Counted from the stretch's first letter, positions 36,491 to 45,563 are shown. The stretch: 64,000 nucleotides of DNA from an uncultured Bacilli bacterium (GCA_934179675.1 CAKPQS010000002.1:1-64000); one strand, 5' to 3'. Made by a program: numbers and translations. The notes: generated by a model from the sequence alone, not told the origin.

Positions 36491-37009
36491 ATGCCAAGAG
36501 TTAAAGGTGGAACAATTCATGCTGCTCGTCGTAAAAAAGTTTTAAACGAAGCAAAAGGATATTTTGGTTCTAAACATCGTTTATACAGAACAGCTAAAGA
36601 ACAAGTAATGCATTCATTAAGTTATGCTTACAGAGATAGAAGACAAAAGAAAAGAGATTTTAGAAAATTATGGATTACAAGAATTAACGCTGCATGTCGT
36701 CAAAATGATATCAGTTATTCTAAATTCATAAATGGATTAGCAAAAGCAGGAGTAGAAGTTAACAGAAAAATGTTATCTGAAGTTGCTATAGCAGATCCTA
36801 AAGCATTTACTAATTTAGTTAATATTGCTAAAGCAGGTTTAGAAGGTAAAACTATTGAAGTAAAAGAAACTAAAAAAGTTGTTAAAGAAGAATCTAAAGA
36901 TTTATCTAAATTAACAGTTGCTGAATTAAAAGAATTAGCAAAAGCTGCTAATGTTGAGGGTTATACTTCAATGAAAAAAGCTGAACTAGTTGAAGCATTA
37001 TCAAAATAA
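36491..37009 (+). CDS. rplT: 50S ribosomal protein L20 with C-terminal SAP-like extension
   Basis: 172 residues; ordinary L20 is about 118. Residues 1-117 are standard L20 ([41 protein letters not shown]). The extra 55 residues are a charged linker ([12 protein letters not shown]) and a helical unit [28 protein letters not shown], which looks like a Rho-N/SAP-type nucleic-acid-binding domain. L20 binds 23S rRNA and its own leader. AGGAGG lies before the ATG; a terminator follows. Confidence 0.95.
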   Translation: MPRVKGGTIHAARRKKVLNEAKGYFGSKHRLYRTAKEQVMHSLSYAYRDRRQKKRDFRKLWITRINAACRQNDISYSKFINGLAKAGVEVNRKMLSEVAIADPKAFTNLVNIAKAGLEGKTIEVKETKKVVKEESKDLSKLTVAELKELAKAANVEGYTSMKKAELVEALSK

Positions 37010-37032
37010 GGTGTTTTAAAACATCTTTTTTG
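37007..37032 (+). terminator. rplT operon terminator
   Basis: AAGGTGTTT / AAACATCTT palindrome (one G-T pair) directly after and including the rplT TAA, followed by TTTTTT. Confidence 0.75.
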
Positions 37033-37094
37033 TTAATATTTTTATTTACTTTAAATATAATTATGATATAATACATAAAAAAGAAGGTGAACTC

Positions 37095-37592
37095 ATGAAA
37101 AATTTATATATTGATTTTGATGGCGTAATAATGGATACAATTAATAAAGCGTATCAAATGATGGATGATGAAAATATTAATAGAACTAATATAGAAGATG
37201 TCAGTAATTTCTTTAAAAACCTTGAATGGAACAAATTATTGAATGAAACTGATGAAATAAATGGTGCTATTAATAAAGTGAAGAAGTTAAATGATTCAAA
37301 TAAATTTAATGTTGCAATTTTAACGCATGTTAATTCATTAAATGAAGCTATTGAAAAGGTAAAATTCATTCGAAAATTTTATAATGATATTACAGTTATA
37401 CCTGTTCCTAAAGAAATATCGAAAACAAAAATGGTTCATACAAAAGATGCTATTTTAGTTGATGATTATACAAGTAATTTGGTTGAATGGAAAAGTGAAG
37501 GCGGAATTGGTATTAAATTTTCTGTAAAGCCTAAACAAAGTAAGTTTATAGTTATAGATGATTTAGATAAATTGTTTACAATTTTTGAATAA
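37095..37592 (+). CDS. HAD-family 5'-nucleotidase-like phosphatase
   Basis: 165 residues. HAD motif I is YIDFDGVIMD (Asp7 nucleophile, Asp9), motif II is the Thr in AILTHVNS, Lys lies near KTKMVH and motif IV is ILVDDYTSNL. The small size and lack of a large cap fit the 5'(3')-deoxyribonucleotidase (NT5C-like) branch. The substrate is not identifiable. GAAGGTG precedes the ATG, with a TATAAT at 37067-37072. Confidence 0.75.
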   Translation: MKNLYIDFDGVIMDTINKAYQMMDDENINRTNIEDVSNFFKNLEWNKLLNETDEINGAINKVKKLNDSNKFNVAILTHVNSLNEAIEKVKFIRKFYNDITVIPVPKEISKTKMVHTKDAILVDDYTSNLVEWKSEGGIGIKFSVKPKQSKFIVIDDLDKLFTIFE

Positions 37593-37614
37593 ATAGATAA
37601 TATCTATTTTTTTC
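37591..37614 (+). terminator. Terminator after the HAD gene
   Basis: 7-bp stem AAATAGA / TCTATTT (37591-37597, 37603-37609), loop TAATA, followed by T. Confidence 0.7.
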
Positions 37615-37643
37615 TTGCAATGGCAACTAAAACAATATATAAT
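37615..37643 (+). promoter_or_regulatory. mraY promoter
   Basis: TTGCAA (37615-37620), 17-base spacer and TATAAT (37638-37643), 18 bases before the mraY ATG. Confidence 0.75.
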
Positions 37644-37661
37644 TAAATAGGAGATGATAAA

Positions 37662-38660
37662 ATGCTAATACTTGCAAAGGCAACAATGGCAATGATGATA
37701 GGATTTATACTAGCGATCATTTTGGGATTAATATTAATACCTATTTTAAGAAAATTTCATATTGGTCAATCAGTAAGTATATATCTACAAGAAAAGCATA
37801 AGAAAAAAAATGGTATTCCAACAATGGGTGGATTAATATTTATAATAACAACAATAGTAACGGTAATCATATTATTGATAATGAAAAAAATAGAATTTTC
37901 AGAAAATTTATTTATTTTAATGTATGTTTTTGTAGCATATGGAATATTAGGATTTATTGATGATTATTTAATTGTTGTTAAAAAAAATAATAAGGGATTA
38001 ACAGAAATTCAAAAATTGTTGGGGCAACTTTTTATAGCGCTTGGTTTTTATATAATTTATATGAAAAGTGGACATCCGCCAGTACTTGAGGTAAATGCTT
38101 TTGGATTAAATATTGATATTAATTTTGGAGCTTTTTATATTTTATTTATAATGTTTATTATGGTAGCAAGTAGTAATGCTGTAAATATAACAGATGGTTT
38201 AGATGGTTTAGCAGGTGGTTTATCAATTATTTCATTTTTATGTTTTGCTTTAATAGCATGGAATTCAAAATGGATTGTTGGATATGAAGATATGGCTATA
38301 TTTTGTTTTATTTTAATAGGATCATTGATGGGCTTTTTAATGTTTAATACATATCCTGCTAAAATATTTATGGGTGATACTGGATCACTTGCAATTGGTG
38401 GAGCACTTGGTGCTGTTGCTATTTTAACTGGTCGTGAATTTACTCTTATTTTAGTAGCAGGTGTATTTGTAATAGAAACTTTGTCTTGTATTATTCAAAT
38501 ACTATCTGTTAGATTAACTGGAAAAAAGGTATTTTTGATGACACCACTTCATCATCATTTTGAAAAATTAGGATGGCAAGAAAATGATATTGTAAAATCA
38601 TTTTGGGTAATTGGTTTATTATTTGCAATGATAGCAATAGCATTTGGTGTATGGATATAA
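37662..38660 (+). CDS. mraY: Phospho-MurNAc-pentapeptide translocase MraY
   Basis: 332 residues with about ten membrane helices. It transfers phospho-MurNAc-pentapeptide from UDP to undecaprenyl phosphate, making lipid I. Motifs: GIPTMGGL, GFIDDYLIVVKK (catalytic Asp pair), NAVNITDGLDGLAGG, MGDTGSLAIGG and the PLHHHFE loop. Here it stands alone with its own promoter and terminator and not in a dcw cluster. Together with murE and murF it shows a peptidoglycan-making cell. Confidence 0.97.
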   Translation: MLILAKATMAMMIGFILAIILGLILIPILRKFHIGQSVSIYLQEKHKKKNGIPTMGGLIFIITTIVTVIILLIMKKIEFSENLFILMYVFVAYGILGFIDDYLIVVKKNNKGLTEIQKLLGQLFIALGFYIIYMKSGHPPVLEVNAFGLNIDINFGAFYILFIMFIMVASSNAVNITDGLDGLAGGLSIISFLCFALIAWNSKWIVGYEDMAIFCFILIGSLMGFLMFNTYPAKIFMGDTGSLAIGGALGAVAILTGREFTLILVAGVFVIETLSCIIQILSVRLTGKKVFLMTPLHHHFEKLGWQENDIVKSFWVIGLLFAMIAIAFGVWI

Positions 38661-38684
38661 GGTATAGGAAACTATACTTTTTTT
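38659..38684 (+). terminator. mraY terminator
   Basis: 9-bp stem AAGGTATAG / CTATACTTT (38659-38667, 38672-38680), GAAA tetraloop, then TTTT. Confidence 0.85.
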
Positions 38685-38762
38685 AATTAATTTTGATTTA
38701 TAATTGCATAATAATGTTGATTGTGATAAGACATAAGTATAAGAATGGTAAGGTGTGTGTAT

Positions 38763-38804
38763 ATGAATATTGTTGATAAGTCTATAAATAAAGATGCATA
38801 CTAA
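38763..38804 (+). pseudogene. Collapsed leader ORF of the BspA-like cassette
   Basis: Starts with the same codons as the leader at 3336 (M-N-I-V-D-K-S-I-N-K) but the ACAT tract is reduced to GCATAC and the frame stops at TAA (38802-38804). The remaining leader (ISIFNNDLIGADYIDS..FNLLGG) is present downstream in another phase up to 38905. Confidence 0.65.
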
Positions 38805-38904
38805 ATAATAAAAAGATTAGTATTTTTAATAATGATTTAATAGGAGCAGATTATATAGATTCTGTTCCTATTTTTAGTGTATTCAATTTATTAGGAGGAA
38901 GTAT

Positions 38905-39117
38905 ATGAAGAAGAAAGTTTTGTTTTTATCAATATTATGTTTATTATTTGTAACATTAAGTTATATTTATTCGTCATTTACGGCTACAATAGCTATAAAC
39001 AATAATAAAAAATATGGTGGATTAAGTTATAGTGGATATAGTGAGTATTCAAGAACATCAGAAACTATAACTATTACTAGCAATTACATAAAAATAACAT
39101 TTACAAGTGATAGTTGA
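38905..39117 (+). pseudogene. BspA-like surface protein remnant with internal deletion
   Basis: The signal sequence of the 3551 protein (KKKVLFLSILCLLFVTLSYIYSSF) is joined directly to the last part of the CUB-like domain of the copy at the window start (INNNKKYGG ... NYIKITFTSDS). Everything between, including all DUF285 repeats, is gone. A TGA at 39115-39117 cuts the last 13 residues. The 70-residue product is unlikely to work. The leader ORF upstream is likewise decayed. Confidence 0.8.
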
Positions 39118-39142
39118 GGAAATAATTATTAATACTATATAT

Positions 39143-39166
39143 CAGAGTAATAATCTCTGCTTTTAT
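39143..39166 (+). terminator. Weak terminator after the surface protein remnant
   Basis: 5-bp stem CAGAG / CTCTG (39143-39147, 39155-39159), loop TAATAAT, then CTTTTAT. Confidence 0.5.
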
Positions 39167-39227
39167 ATTGCTAATTGATTTTTAATATATAAATGTGATA
39201 TAATTAGTCTAGTCAAAGAGGTGACTT

Positions 39228-39812
39228 ATGAAAGTAAAAAATGTTGATTTAAAAATAAGTGCAGTAAGAAGAAGTCAATATCCAGGCGACGAATTACCAG
39301 AATTTCTATTAGTAGGAAGATCAAATGTTGGCAAAAGTAGTTTTATAAATACACTAATAAATAGAAAAAACTACGCTAGAACATCATCAACACCAGGTAA
39401 AACCCAAACAATAAATTTTTATTTAGTAAATGAAGAATTTTATTTAGTTGATGCACCTGGATATGGATATGCAACACTATCAAAAAGAGAACAAAAGAAA
39501 TTTGGTCTAATGATGGAAGATTATTTAATAAACAGAAAAAACTTAAAACACGTATTTATGTTAGTAGACTTTAGAAATAAACCAAGTAATGATGACTTAC
39601 AAATGTATAAATTTTTAAAATATTATAAAGTACCAGTAACAATAATCGCAACTAAAGTAGATAAAGTATCAATAACACATCAACAAAAACAAAGAAGTGT
39701 AATACTAAATAATTTAGATTTAGTTGTCGGAGATGACTTTTTAATGTTTTCCAACGTAACAAAACAAGGAAGAGATGAAGTTTACGAAAAAATAGAACGA
39801 ATAATTGCCTAA
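39228..39812 (+). CDS. ysxC: Ribosome biogenesis GTPase YsxC/EngB
   Basis: 194 residues, the family length. G1 is GRSNVGKSS (about 30-38), G2 the TSSTPGKTQT region, G3 DAPGYGYA and G4 TKVDK. It assists late 50S subunit assembly. AGAGGTGA precedes the ATG and a TATAAT lies at 39199-39204. Followed 26 bases later by a hypothetical gene and der. Confidence 0.97.
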   Translation: MKVKNVDLKISAVRRSQYPGDELPEFLLVGRSNVGKSSFINTLINRKNYARTSSTPGKTQTINFYLVNEEFYLVDAPGYGYATLSKREQKKFGLMMEDYLINRKNLKHVFMLVDFRNKPSNDDLQMYKFLKYYKVPVTIIATKVDKVSITHQQKQRSVILNNLDLVVGDDFLMFSNVTKQGRDEVYEKIERIIA

Positions 39813-39837
39813 AACATAATATATTTTAGGTGATAAA

Positions 39838-40278
39838 ATGCATATTGAAAATTTTGATGAAAAATTAATTATTTATATAAATAAAAAAATTAATTTAGAA
39901 GATATAAGTACTATATTATTAAAATCAAAAATATTAGGTCTTGACATAAAAAAATATGATAATATTGTTATCTATGAAGATGAAATATTAGGTACAATAT
40001 TAGAACTAACACTAGAAAATGATAACTATTTTACATCCTTTGATATGAATATATCCGTATCCAAAGAAAAAGGTTTTCTATTAAAACTAGAAGAAAATAT
40101 TGATTTTGATATAAAAAATGATATCTATAAATACAAAAATAATTACTATATGCAAGTAAAAGATAATGATTTTATAAAAATAGGACGTATTTTAGAATAT
40201 TCTAAAATAATATATGGAAATATTATCAAAAAAATCAAAAAAGAAAAAAACAAAATAAATGGAGGTATTGTAGTATGA
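39838..40278 (+). CDS. Hypothetical protein between ysxC and der
   Basis: 146 residues, no recognised family, no signal peptide or membrane helix. The middle part alternates beta-like strands with acidic residues (ILELTLENDNYFTSFDMNISV) and the C-terminus is basic (IIKKIKKEKNKI). AGGTGATAAA precedes the ATG. Its TGA overlaps the der ATG (ATGA), so it is translated with der. Cytoplasmic location inferred; function unknown. Confidence 0.65.
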   Translation: MHIENFDEKLIIYINKKINLEDISTILLKSKILGLDIKKYDNIVIYEDEILGTILELTLENDNYFTSFDMNISVSKEKGFLLKLEENIDFDIKNDIYKYKNNYYMQVKDNDFIKIGRILEYSKIIYGNIIKKIKKEKNKINGGIVV

Positions 40279-41591
40279 GAAAAAATGTAGTCGCCCTAGT
40301 TGGAAGACCAAACGTTGGTAAATCAACACTATTTAATAGATTAGTAGGAAGAAAACAAGCAATAATTGAAGATATACCAGGTATTACGCGAGATAGAATA
40401 TATGGCCTTGTTAATTACAATAACTATAGTTTTCACTTAATAGATACAGGTGGAATAGATCTTGGAACAGATTCTTTTAGACGCGAAATAAAAGGACAAG
40501 TAGATTTAGCGATCGACGAAGCAAATATAATTGTATTTGTAGTAGATGCTAAAGAAACACTAACAGCAAATGATTATGCTGTAAGAGATATGCTTTTAAA
40601 ATCGGGCAAAAAAGTTATTGTCGCAGTTAATAAATGTGACAGTAAAGAATCAGAAAATCATAAATATGATTTTTATGAATTAGGATTTGATGAATATATT
40701 TATATAAGTGCTGAAGCTAAAGATGGAATAAGTGAACTATTAGATAAAATAGTTGAAAATTTTGATGAAACACCTTATGAAGAAGAAAAAGGAATCAAAT
40801 TCTCAATAATTGGAAGACCGAACGTTGGTAAAAGTAGTTTGACAAATGCCTTATTAAACGAAGAAAGAGTAGTAGTATCACCAGTAGCAGGAACAACAAG
40901 AGATGCAATTGATACACCATTTAAATATAATGGAGCAGACTTTACAGTAATTGATACAGCAGGAATGAGAAAAAGAGGAAAAATATACGAAAATGTTGAA
41001 CACTATAGTTTATTAAGAGCCTTAAAAGCAATAGATCGTTCTGATGTCTGTGTACTTGTATTAGATGCTAAAGAAGGAATAATTGAACACGATAAACATA
41101 TAGCAGGCTATGCTTTAGAATCTGGTAAACCTGTAGTAATAGTTGTAAATAAATGGGATATTGTTGAAAATAAAGATGAAGAAATGAAAAAATTCAAAGA
41201 AAATATCCGCAATAATTTTCAATTTATGCCTTATGCACCAATAGTATTCTTATCAGCAAAAACTAAAAAAAGAATTGGTACACTAATGCCAGAAGTAATA
41301 AAATGTTATGAAAATACACATAAAGAAATAAAAACATCAGCAATAAACGATTGTATAATGGATGCATACCTATTAAATTTGCCACCATCATATAAAGGTA
41401 AAAGACTTAAAATTTACTTTACAAAACAAGTATCATCCGCACCACCAACATTTAATATTTCTGTTAATAATAAAGGATTGATCCATTTCTCATATCCAAG
41501 ATATTTAGAAAATAAAATAAGAGAAACGTTCGATTTTAGTGGTACACCAATAGTATTACAATTTAAAAATAAAGGTGAAGAGGATATATAA
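40275..41591 (+). CDS. der: Ribosome-associated GTPase Der (EngA)
   Basis: 438 residues. Two tandem G domains: GRPNVGKST (about 10-18) with DTGGID and NKCD, then GRPNVGKSS (about 178-186) with DTAGMRKRGKI and NKWD. The C-terminal KH-like domain contains APPTFNISVNN. It is needed for 50S subunit maturation. The GGAGG lies within the end of the upstream gene, coupled by ATGA. A terminator includes the stop codon. Confidence 0.97.
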   Translation: MRKNVVALVGRPNVGKSTLFNRLVGRKQAIIEDIPGITRDRIYGLVNYNNYSFHLIDTGGIDLGTDSFRREIKGQVDLAIDEANIIVFVVDAKETLTANDYAVRDMLLKSGKKVIVAVNKCDSKESENHKYDFYELGFDEYIYISAEAKDGISELLDKIVENFDETPYEEEKGIKFSIIGRPNVGKSSLTNALLNEERVVVSPVAGTTRDAIDTPFKYNGADFTVIDTAGMRKRGKIYENVEHYSLLRALKAIDRSDVCVLVLDAKEGIIEHDKHIAGYALESGKPVVIVVNKWDIVENKDEEMKKFKENIRNNFQFMPYAPIVFLSAKTKKRIGTLMPEVIKCYENTHKEIKTSAINDCIMDAYLLNLPPSYKGKRLKIYFTKQVSSAPPTFNISVNNKGLIHFSYPRYLENKIRETFDFSGTPIVLQFKNKGEEDI

Positions 41592-41602
41592 TATCCTTTT
41601 TT
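41581..41602 (+). terminator. der terminator
   Basis: 7-bp stem AGGATAT / ATATCCT (41581-41587, 41591-41597), loop ATA, followed by T. The der TAA (41589-41591) lies in the loop. Confidence 0.8.
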
Positions 41603-41648
41603 GGTACATAAAAAATAGTAATTCATATAATGTTCTAGGAGGATGTTA

Positions 41649-41891
41649 ATGAATTTTTCAGATAATTTTTTTAGAAGAGTAGAAAGGAAAACTAATGTTG
41701 ATAAAGGAACAATATTAGATTTAGCTAAAAAATTACAAGAAACAGATTTAAAAAATGAAAATACATTAAGAGAAATAATACAAACATTAGGAAGTATGAC
41801 AGGAAGAGAAATAAGTAAAGAAAGAGAAAATAAAATAATAAAAGCAGTTGTAAATGATGAAGTACCTAAAAATATTGATAAAATGATATAA
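41649..41891 (+). CDS. SpoVIF-like protein
   Basis: 80 residues from the ATG at 41649, which is 6 bases after AGGAGG (the ATG at 41643 touches it). NFSDNFFRRVERKTNVDKGTI, then KLQETDLKNENTLREII and a C-terminal REISKERENKIIKAVVNDEVP match the stage VI sporulation protein F (YjcC) family of Bacillus. In spore formers it acts in late coat assembly. Homologues in non-sporing lineages have no known role. Between der and the pheST leader. Assignment from sequence pattern only. Confidence 0.6.
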   Translation: MNFSDNFFRRVERKTNVDKGTILDLAKKLQETDLKNENTLREIIQTLGSMTGREISKERENKIIKAVVNDEVPKNIDKMI

Positions 41892-41893
41892 CC

Positions 41894-41922
41894 TTGACTT
41901 TATCAGATATAAGTGATAAAAT
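41894..41922 (+). promoter_or_regulatory. pheST promoter
   Basis: TTGACT (41894-41899), 17-base spacer and TAAAAT (41917-41922). It lies within an imperfect palindrome (TTGACTTTATCA ... TGATAA...AGTCAA). Confidence 0.75.
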
Positions 41923-41929
41923 CATAGTC

Positions 41930-42138
41930 AAGAAAGCAATGATTATATCAAAGTAGTTATTTTAAGACTCTTACAGGAACAATAGATAACTGAGAACTAT
42001 TGAGAAAGATAAAATAATGAATTTCAATATATGAGCTTTAACCGTTAAAATGAGCGTTAATCATAAAGAGCCTTAAAAGGAATATGGGTGGTACCGCGGA
42101 ATTATTCGTCCCATAATTTTGTGGCTCTTTTTTATTTT
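41930..42138 (+). promoter_or_regulatory. T-box leader of pheST
   Basis: The conserved T-box motif GGGTGGTACCGCGG lies at 42085-42098 with CGTCCCAT as its partner (antiterminator). The competing terminator pairs AAAGAGCC (42075-42082) with GGCTCTTT (42123-42130) and runs into T. Stem I occupies about 41940-42030; a TTC in AATTTCAA (42023-42025) fits a Phe specifier. Uncharged tRNA-Phe would stabilise the antiterminator and let pheST be transcribed. The specifier is inferred from position and from the genes it controls. Confidence 0.92.
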
Positions 42139-42149
42139 GAGGAGGAAGT

Positions 42150-43187
42150 ATGAAAGAAGAACTAAAAATAATAAACTCTAAAATGTTAGATGAAATAAAA
42201 AATATAAACAACATTAAAGAATTAAATGAATTAAAAGTTGCATATCAAGGTAAAAAAGGCATAATAACAGAATTATTATCTAAAATGAAAGAATTACCAA
42301 ATGAAGAAAAAAAAGAATATGGAATGCAGGTAAATGAATTAAGAAATAATTTTAATACAATATATGAAGAAAAAATGAAAGAATTAAATGAAAAAGAACT
42401 AAATGAAAAATTGGAAAAAGAAGCAATAGATGTTACATTACCAGCAACTAAAATTAAAACTGGAAGTCCTAATATATTAGAAAAAGTGATTGAAGAAATA
42501 GAAGAATTAATGATATCAATGGGATATGATGTTGTAGATGGTCCAGAAATAGAAGAAGATCATTATAATTTTGAATTATTAAATATTCCCAAAGGACATC
42601 CAGCAAGAGATGCTCAAGATACATTTTATTTAGAAGATGAAAAAATACTATTAAGAAGTCAAACATCACCTGTTCAAGCAAGAGTAATGTTAGAAGGAAA
42701 AGGAAAAACACCAATTAGAGTAATATGTCCAGGAAAAACATATCGTAGAGATGATGATGATGCTACACATTCTCATCAATTTATGCAAATAGAAGGATTA
42801 TTAGTTGATAAAAATGTTAGCTTATGTGACCTAAAAGGTACATTTGATGTAATTGCAAAAAAATTGTTTGGTGAAGATTGTACAACAAGATTTAGACCAA
42901 GCTACTATCAATTTACTGAACCATCAGTTGAAATGGATATAAGTTGTTTTGCATGTCATGGTAAAGGATGTTCGTTATGTAAAAATACTGGCTGGATAAC
43001 AGTATCCGGAGCTGGAATGGTTCATCCAAATGTTTTAAGAAATTGTGGATATGATCCAAAAGAATGGACTGGATTTGCTTTTGGTTTTGGAGCAGAACGA
43101 TTAGCAATGTTAAAATATGGTATCAATGATATAAGAGTATTTTATAATACTGATCTAAGAGAATTAGAAAATTTTAGTAGGAGGTAA
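42150..43187 (+). CDS. pheS: Phenylalanyl-tRNA synthetase alpha subunit
   Basis: 345 residues. An N-terminal coiled coil (about 1-90) is followed by the class II catalytic core: HPARDAQDTFYL (motif around 145-156), RSQTSPVQARVM, TYRRDDDDATHSHQFMQ.EG (motif 2) and GFAFGFGAERLAMLKYG (motif 3). It charges tRNA-Phe as a heterotetramer with PheT. GAGGAGGA before the ATG; 3 bases separate it from pheT. Controlled by the T-box upstream. Confidence 0.97.
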   Translation: MKEELKIINSKMLDEIKNINNIKELNELKVAYQGKKGIITELLSKMKELPNEEKKEYGMQVNELRNNFNTIYEEKMKELNEKELNEKLEKEAIDVTLPATKIKTGSPNILEKVIEEIEELMISMGYDVVDGPEIEEDHYNFELLNIPKGHPARDAQDTFYLEDEKILLRSQTSPVQARVMLEGKGKTPIRVICPGKTYRRDDDDATHSHQFMQIEGLLVDKNVSLCDLKGTFDVIAKKLFGEDCTTRFRPSYYQFTEPSVEMDISCFACHGKGCSLCKNTGWITVSGAGMVHPNVLRNCGYDPKEWTGFAFGFGAERLAMLKYGINDIRVFYNTDLRELENFSRR

Positions 43188-43190
43188 AAA

Positions 43191-45563
43191 ATGATTAGTT
43201 TAGAATGGTTAAATGATTATGTAGATATAGCAAATATTGATCCTAAAGACCTTGCAGAAAAAATAACTAAAGCAGGTGTTAATGTCGAAAAAATAATAAC
43301 AAATCATATAAATAATCTAGTAATAGGTGAAGTAATAGAATGTGAAAATCATCCAGATAGTGATCATTTACATATCTGTAAAGTAAATATTGGAAGTAAG
43401 ATCTTACAAATAGTATGTGGAGCATCAAATGTCAGAGTTGGACTAAAAGTAATAGTCGCACTTGAAGGAGCAATTTTACCAGGTAATTTTGAAATAAAAA
43501 AAGGAATTATTAGAGGTGTTGAATCTAATGGAATGTTATGCGCTTTATTTGAACTAGGTTTAGAAGAAAAAACAGAAGAAAATTATAATAAAGGTATTTG
43601 CGAATTAGATAAAGAAGCACCTGTTGGTATAGATCCATTTAAATACTTACATTTAGATACAACACTATATGAACTTGATATTCATAAACACAGAAATAAT
43701 GACTGTTTTTATCATATAGGCTTTGCTTATGAAGTAGGAGCAATTTTAAATAGAAAAGTAAAATTACCAGATTTAACAATAAATGAAATAAAAGATGATA
43801 TAAATAAGTATTTTAGTTTAAAAATTGAAACTAAAAAATGTCCTTACTATTTAGCACGCATGGTAAAAGATGTTGAAATAAAAGAATCACCAGATTTTAT
43901 CAAAAAAAGATTAATTGATGCAGGAATGAGACCAATAAATAATGTTGTTGATATATCTAATTATGTTATGTTAGAATATGGACAACCATTACATTTTTTT
44001 GATAAAAATAAATTAGGTAATAATATAATAGTAAGAGATGCTTATGACAATGAAAAAATTATAACATTAGATGAAAAAGAAAGAGTTTTAGATCATAATG
44101 ATATCGTTATAACAGATGGAATTAAACCAGTTGCCATAGCAGGTGTAATGGGTGGATTAAATACAGATGTTGATGAAAATACCAAAGATATTTTAATTGA
44201 AAGTGCTATATTTGATGGTGTTAGTATAAGATATACATCAAATAAATTAAACTTAAAAAGTGAAGCATCTATTAGATATGGTAAAGGTTTAAACTACGAA
44301 TATACAAAAGATGCTATTGAAAGAGCATGTCATTTATTAGAACAATATGCAAATGCTAAAATATTATCAGGTATAGTAAAATATGATAATATTGACAAAA
44401 CACCAAAAATAGTAACATTTGATGTAAGTGATGTTAATAAGATGTTAGGTATTGATATATCTAAAGAAAATATGGAAAAAGAATTTACAAGATTAGGCTT
44501 TGCTTATAAATTAAATGATAATACATTTACAATTACAATTCCAAATAGAAGACTAGATATAGAAGCAAATGTAAATGATATTGCTGAAGAAATTGGTAGA
44601 TTATATGGATATCATAATTTAGTTGGTACCTTACCTTCATTAGGCCTAAAAAAAGGTGAATATAAAGGTGATTTAAAATTAAGAAAAGATTTAAGTAAGC
44701 ATCTTCGAAGTCTTAATTTAAATGAAGTTAAAACATATACTTTAGTTTCACCAGAAATGGCTCAATTATTTAATTATGAAAATAAAGAAAAAGCTATTTT
44801 ACCTAATCCAATGAGTATTGATAAAAGTGTTGTTAGAACAACTTTAATACCATCATTATTAAATATTTATGAATATAATAAAGCTAGAAAAGTAAATGAT
44901 ATTTTGATTTATGAAATATCAAAAACTTATGATAAAGAATACAAAGAAGATGTAAAATTAAGCATTTTAATGAAAGGAAATTATATATCCAATGATTGGA
45001 TGAATAGTAAAATAAAAATTGATTTCTATTTAATTAAAGGAATAATTGAAAATATATTAAATTATTTAGGATTTAAAAATAGATATTCATTTGATAAAGA
45101 ATTAATTAATAATTTACATAATGGTATAAGTGCTTCTATTTCTGTTGATAGAGAAAAAGTAGGTATAATTGGTAGAATTCATCCAACAATTACTAAAGAT
45201 GATGTTTATGTATGTGAAATATCTCTAACAAAATTAAATAAACCAGTTAAACCAATCAAATATAAAGAATCATCTAAATATCCTGAAATTAAAAAAGATG
45301 TTGCTTTTGTTGTAAATAAAGATATTTTATCTAAAGATATTGTAGAATGTATTAAAAAAGCAGGTGGAAGACTTTTAAATAATATTGATGTATTTGATGT
45401 TTATATGGGCGAAAATATAAGTATAAATGAAAAGTCTATCGCCTATACTTTAACATTTAAAGATGAAAGTAGAACTTTAAATGATGAAGAAGTAAATATT
45501 ATATTTAGAAATATAATAGATAAAGTAACTGAAAAATTTAAAGCCCAAATAAGAGACAAGTAG
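43191..45563 (+). CDS. pheT: Phenylalanyl-tRNA synthetase beta subunit
   Basis: 790 residues, the usual length. N-terminal tRNA-binding OB domain (CENHPDSDHLHICKVNIG, about 44-61), B3/B4 editing domain (about 210-380), B5 domain (about 405-475), the inactive catalytic-like core and a C-terminal FDX-ACB domain (YPEIKKDVAFVV ...). It binds tRNA-Phe and removes mischarged Tyr. A terminator includes the stop. Confidence 0.97.
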   Translation: MISLEWLNDYVDIANIDPKDLAEKITKAGVNVEKIITNHINNLVIGEVIECENHPDSDHLHICKVNIGSKILQIVCGASNVRVGLKVIVALEGAILPGNFEIKKGIIRGVESNGMLCALFELGLEEKTEENYNKGICELDKEAPVGIDPFKYLHLDTTLYELDIHKHRNNDCFYHIGFAYEVGAILNRKVKLPDLTINEIKDDINKYFSLKIETKKCPYYLARMVKDVEIKESPDFIKKRLIDAGMRPINNVVDISNYVMLEYGQPLHFFDKNKLGNNIIVRDAYDNEKIITLDEKERVLDHNDIVITDGIKPVAIAGVMGGLNTDVDENTKDILIESAIFDGVSIRYTSNKLNLKSEASIRYGKGLNYEYTKDAIERACHLLEQYANAKILSGIVKYDNIDKTPKIVTFDVSDVNKMLGIDISKENMEKEFTRLGFAYKLNDNTFTITIPNRRLDIEANVNDIAEEIGRLYGYHNLVGTLPSLGLKKGEYKGDLKLRKDLSKHLRSLNLNEVKTYTLVSPEMAQLFNYENKEKAILPNPMSIDKSVVRTTLIPSLLNIYEYNKARKVNDILIYEISKTYDKEYKEDVKLSILMKGNYISNDWMNSKIKIDFYLIKGIIENILNYLGFKNRYSFDKELINNLHNGISASISVDREKVGIIGRIHPTITKDDVYVCEISLTKLNKPVKPIKYKESSKYPEIKKDVAFVVNKDILSKDIVECIKKAGGRLLNNIDVFDVYMGENISINEKSIAYTLTFKDESRTLNDEEVNIIFRNIIDKVTEKFKAQIRDK

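Noticed and set aside
41894..41935. Palindrome before pheST as a terminator of the SpoVIF-like gene
   Set aside because: No T-run follows and a good -35/-10 pair lies within it; read as promoter.
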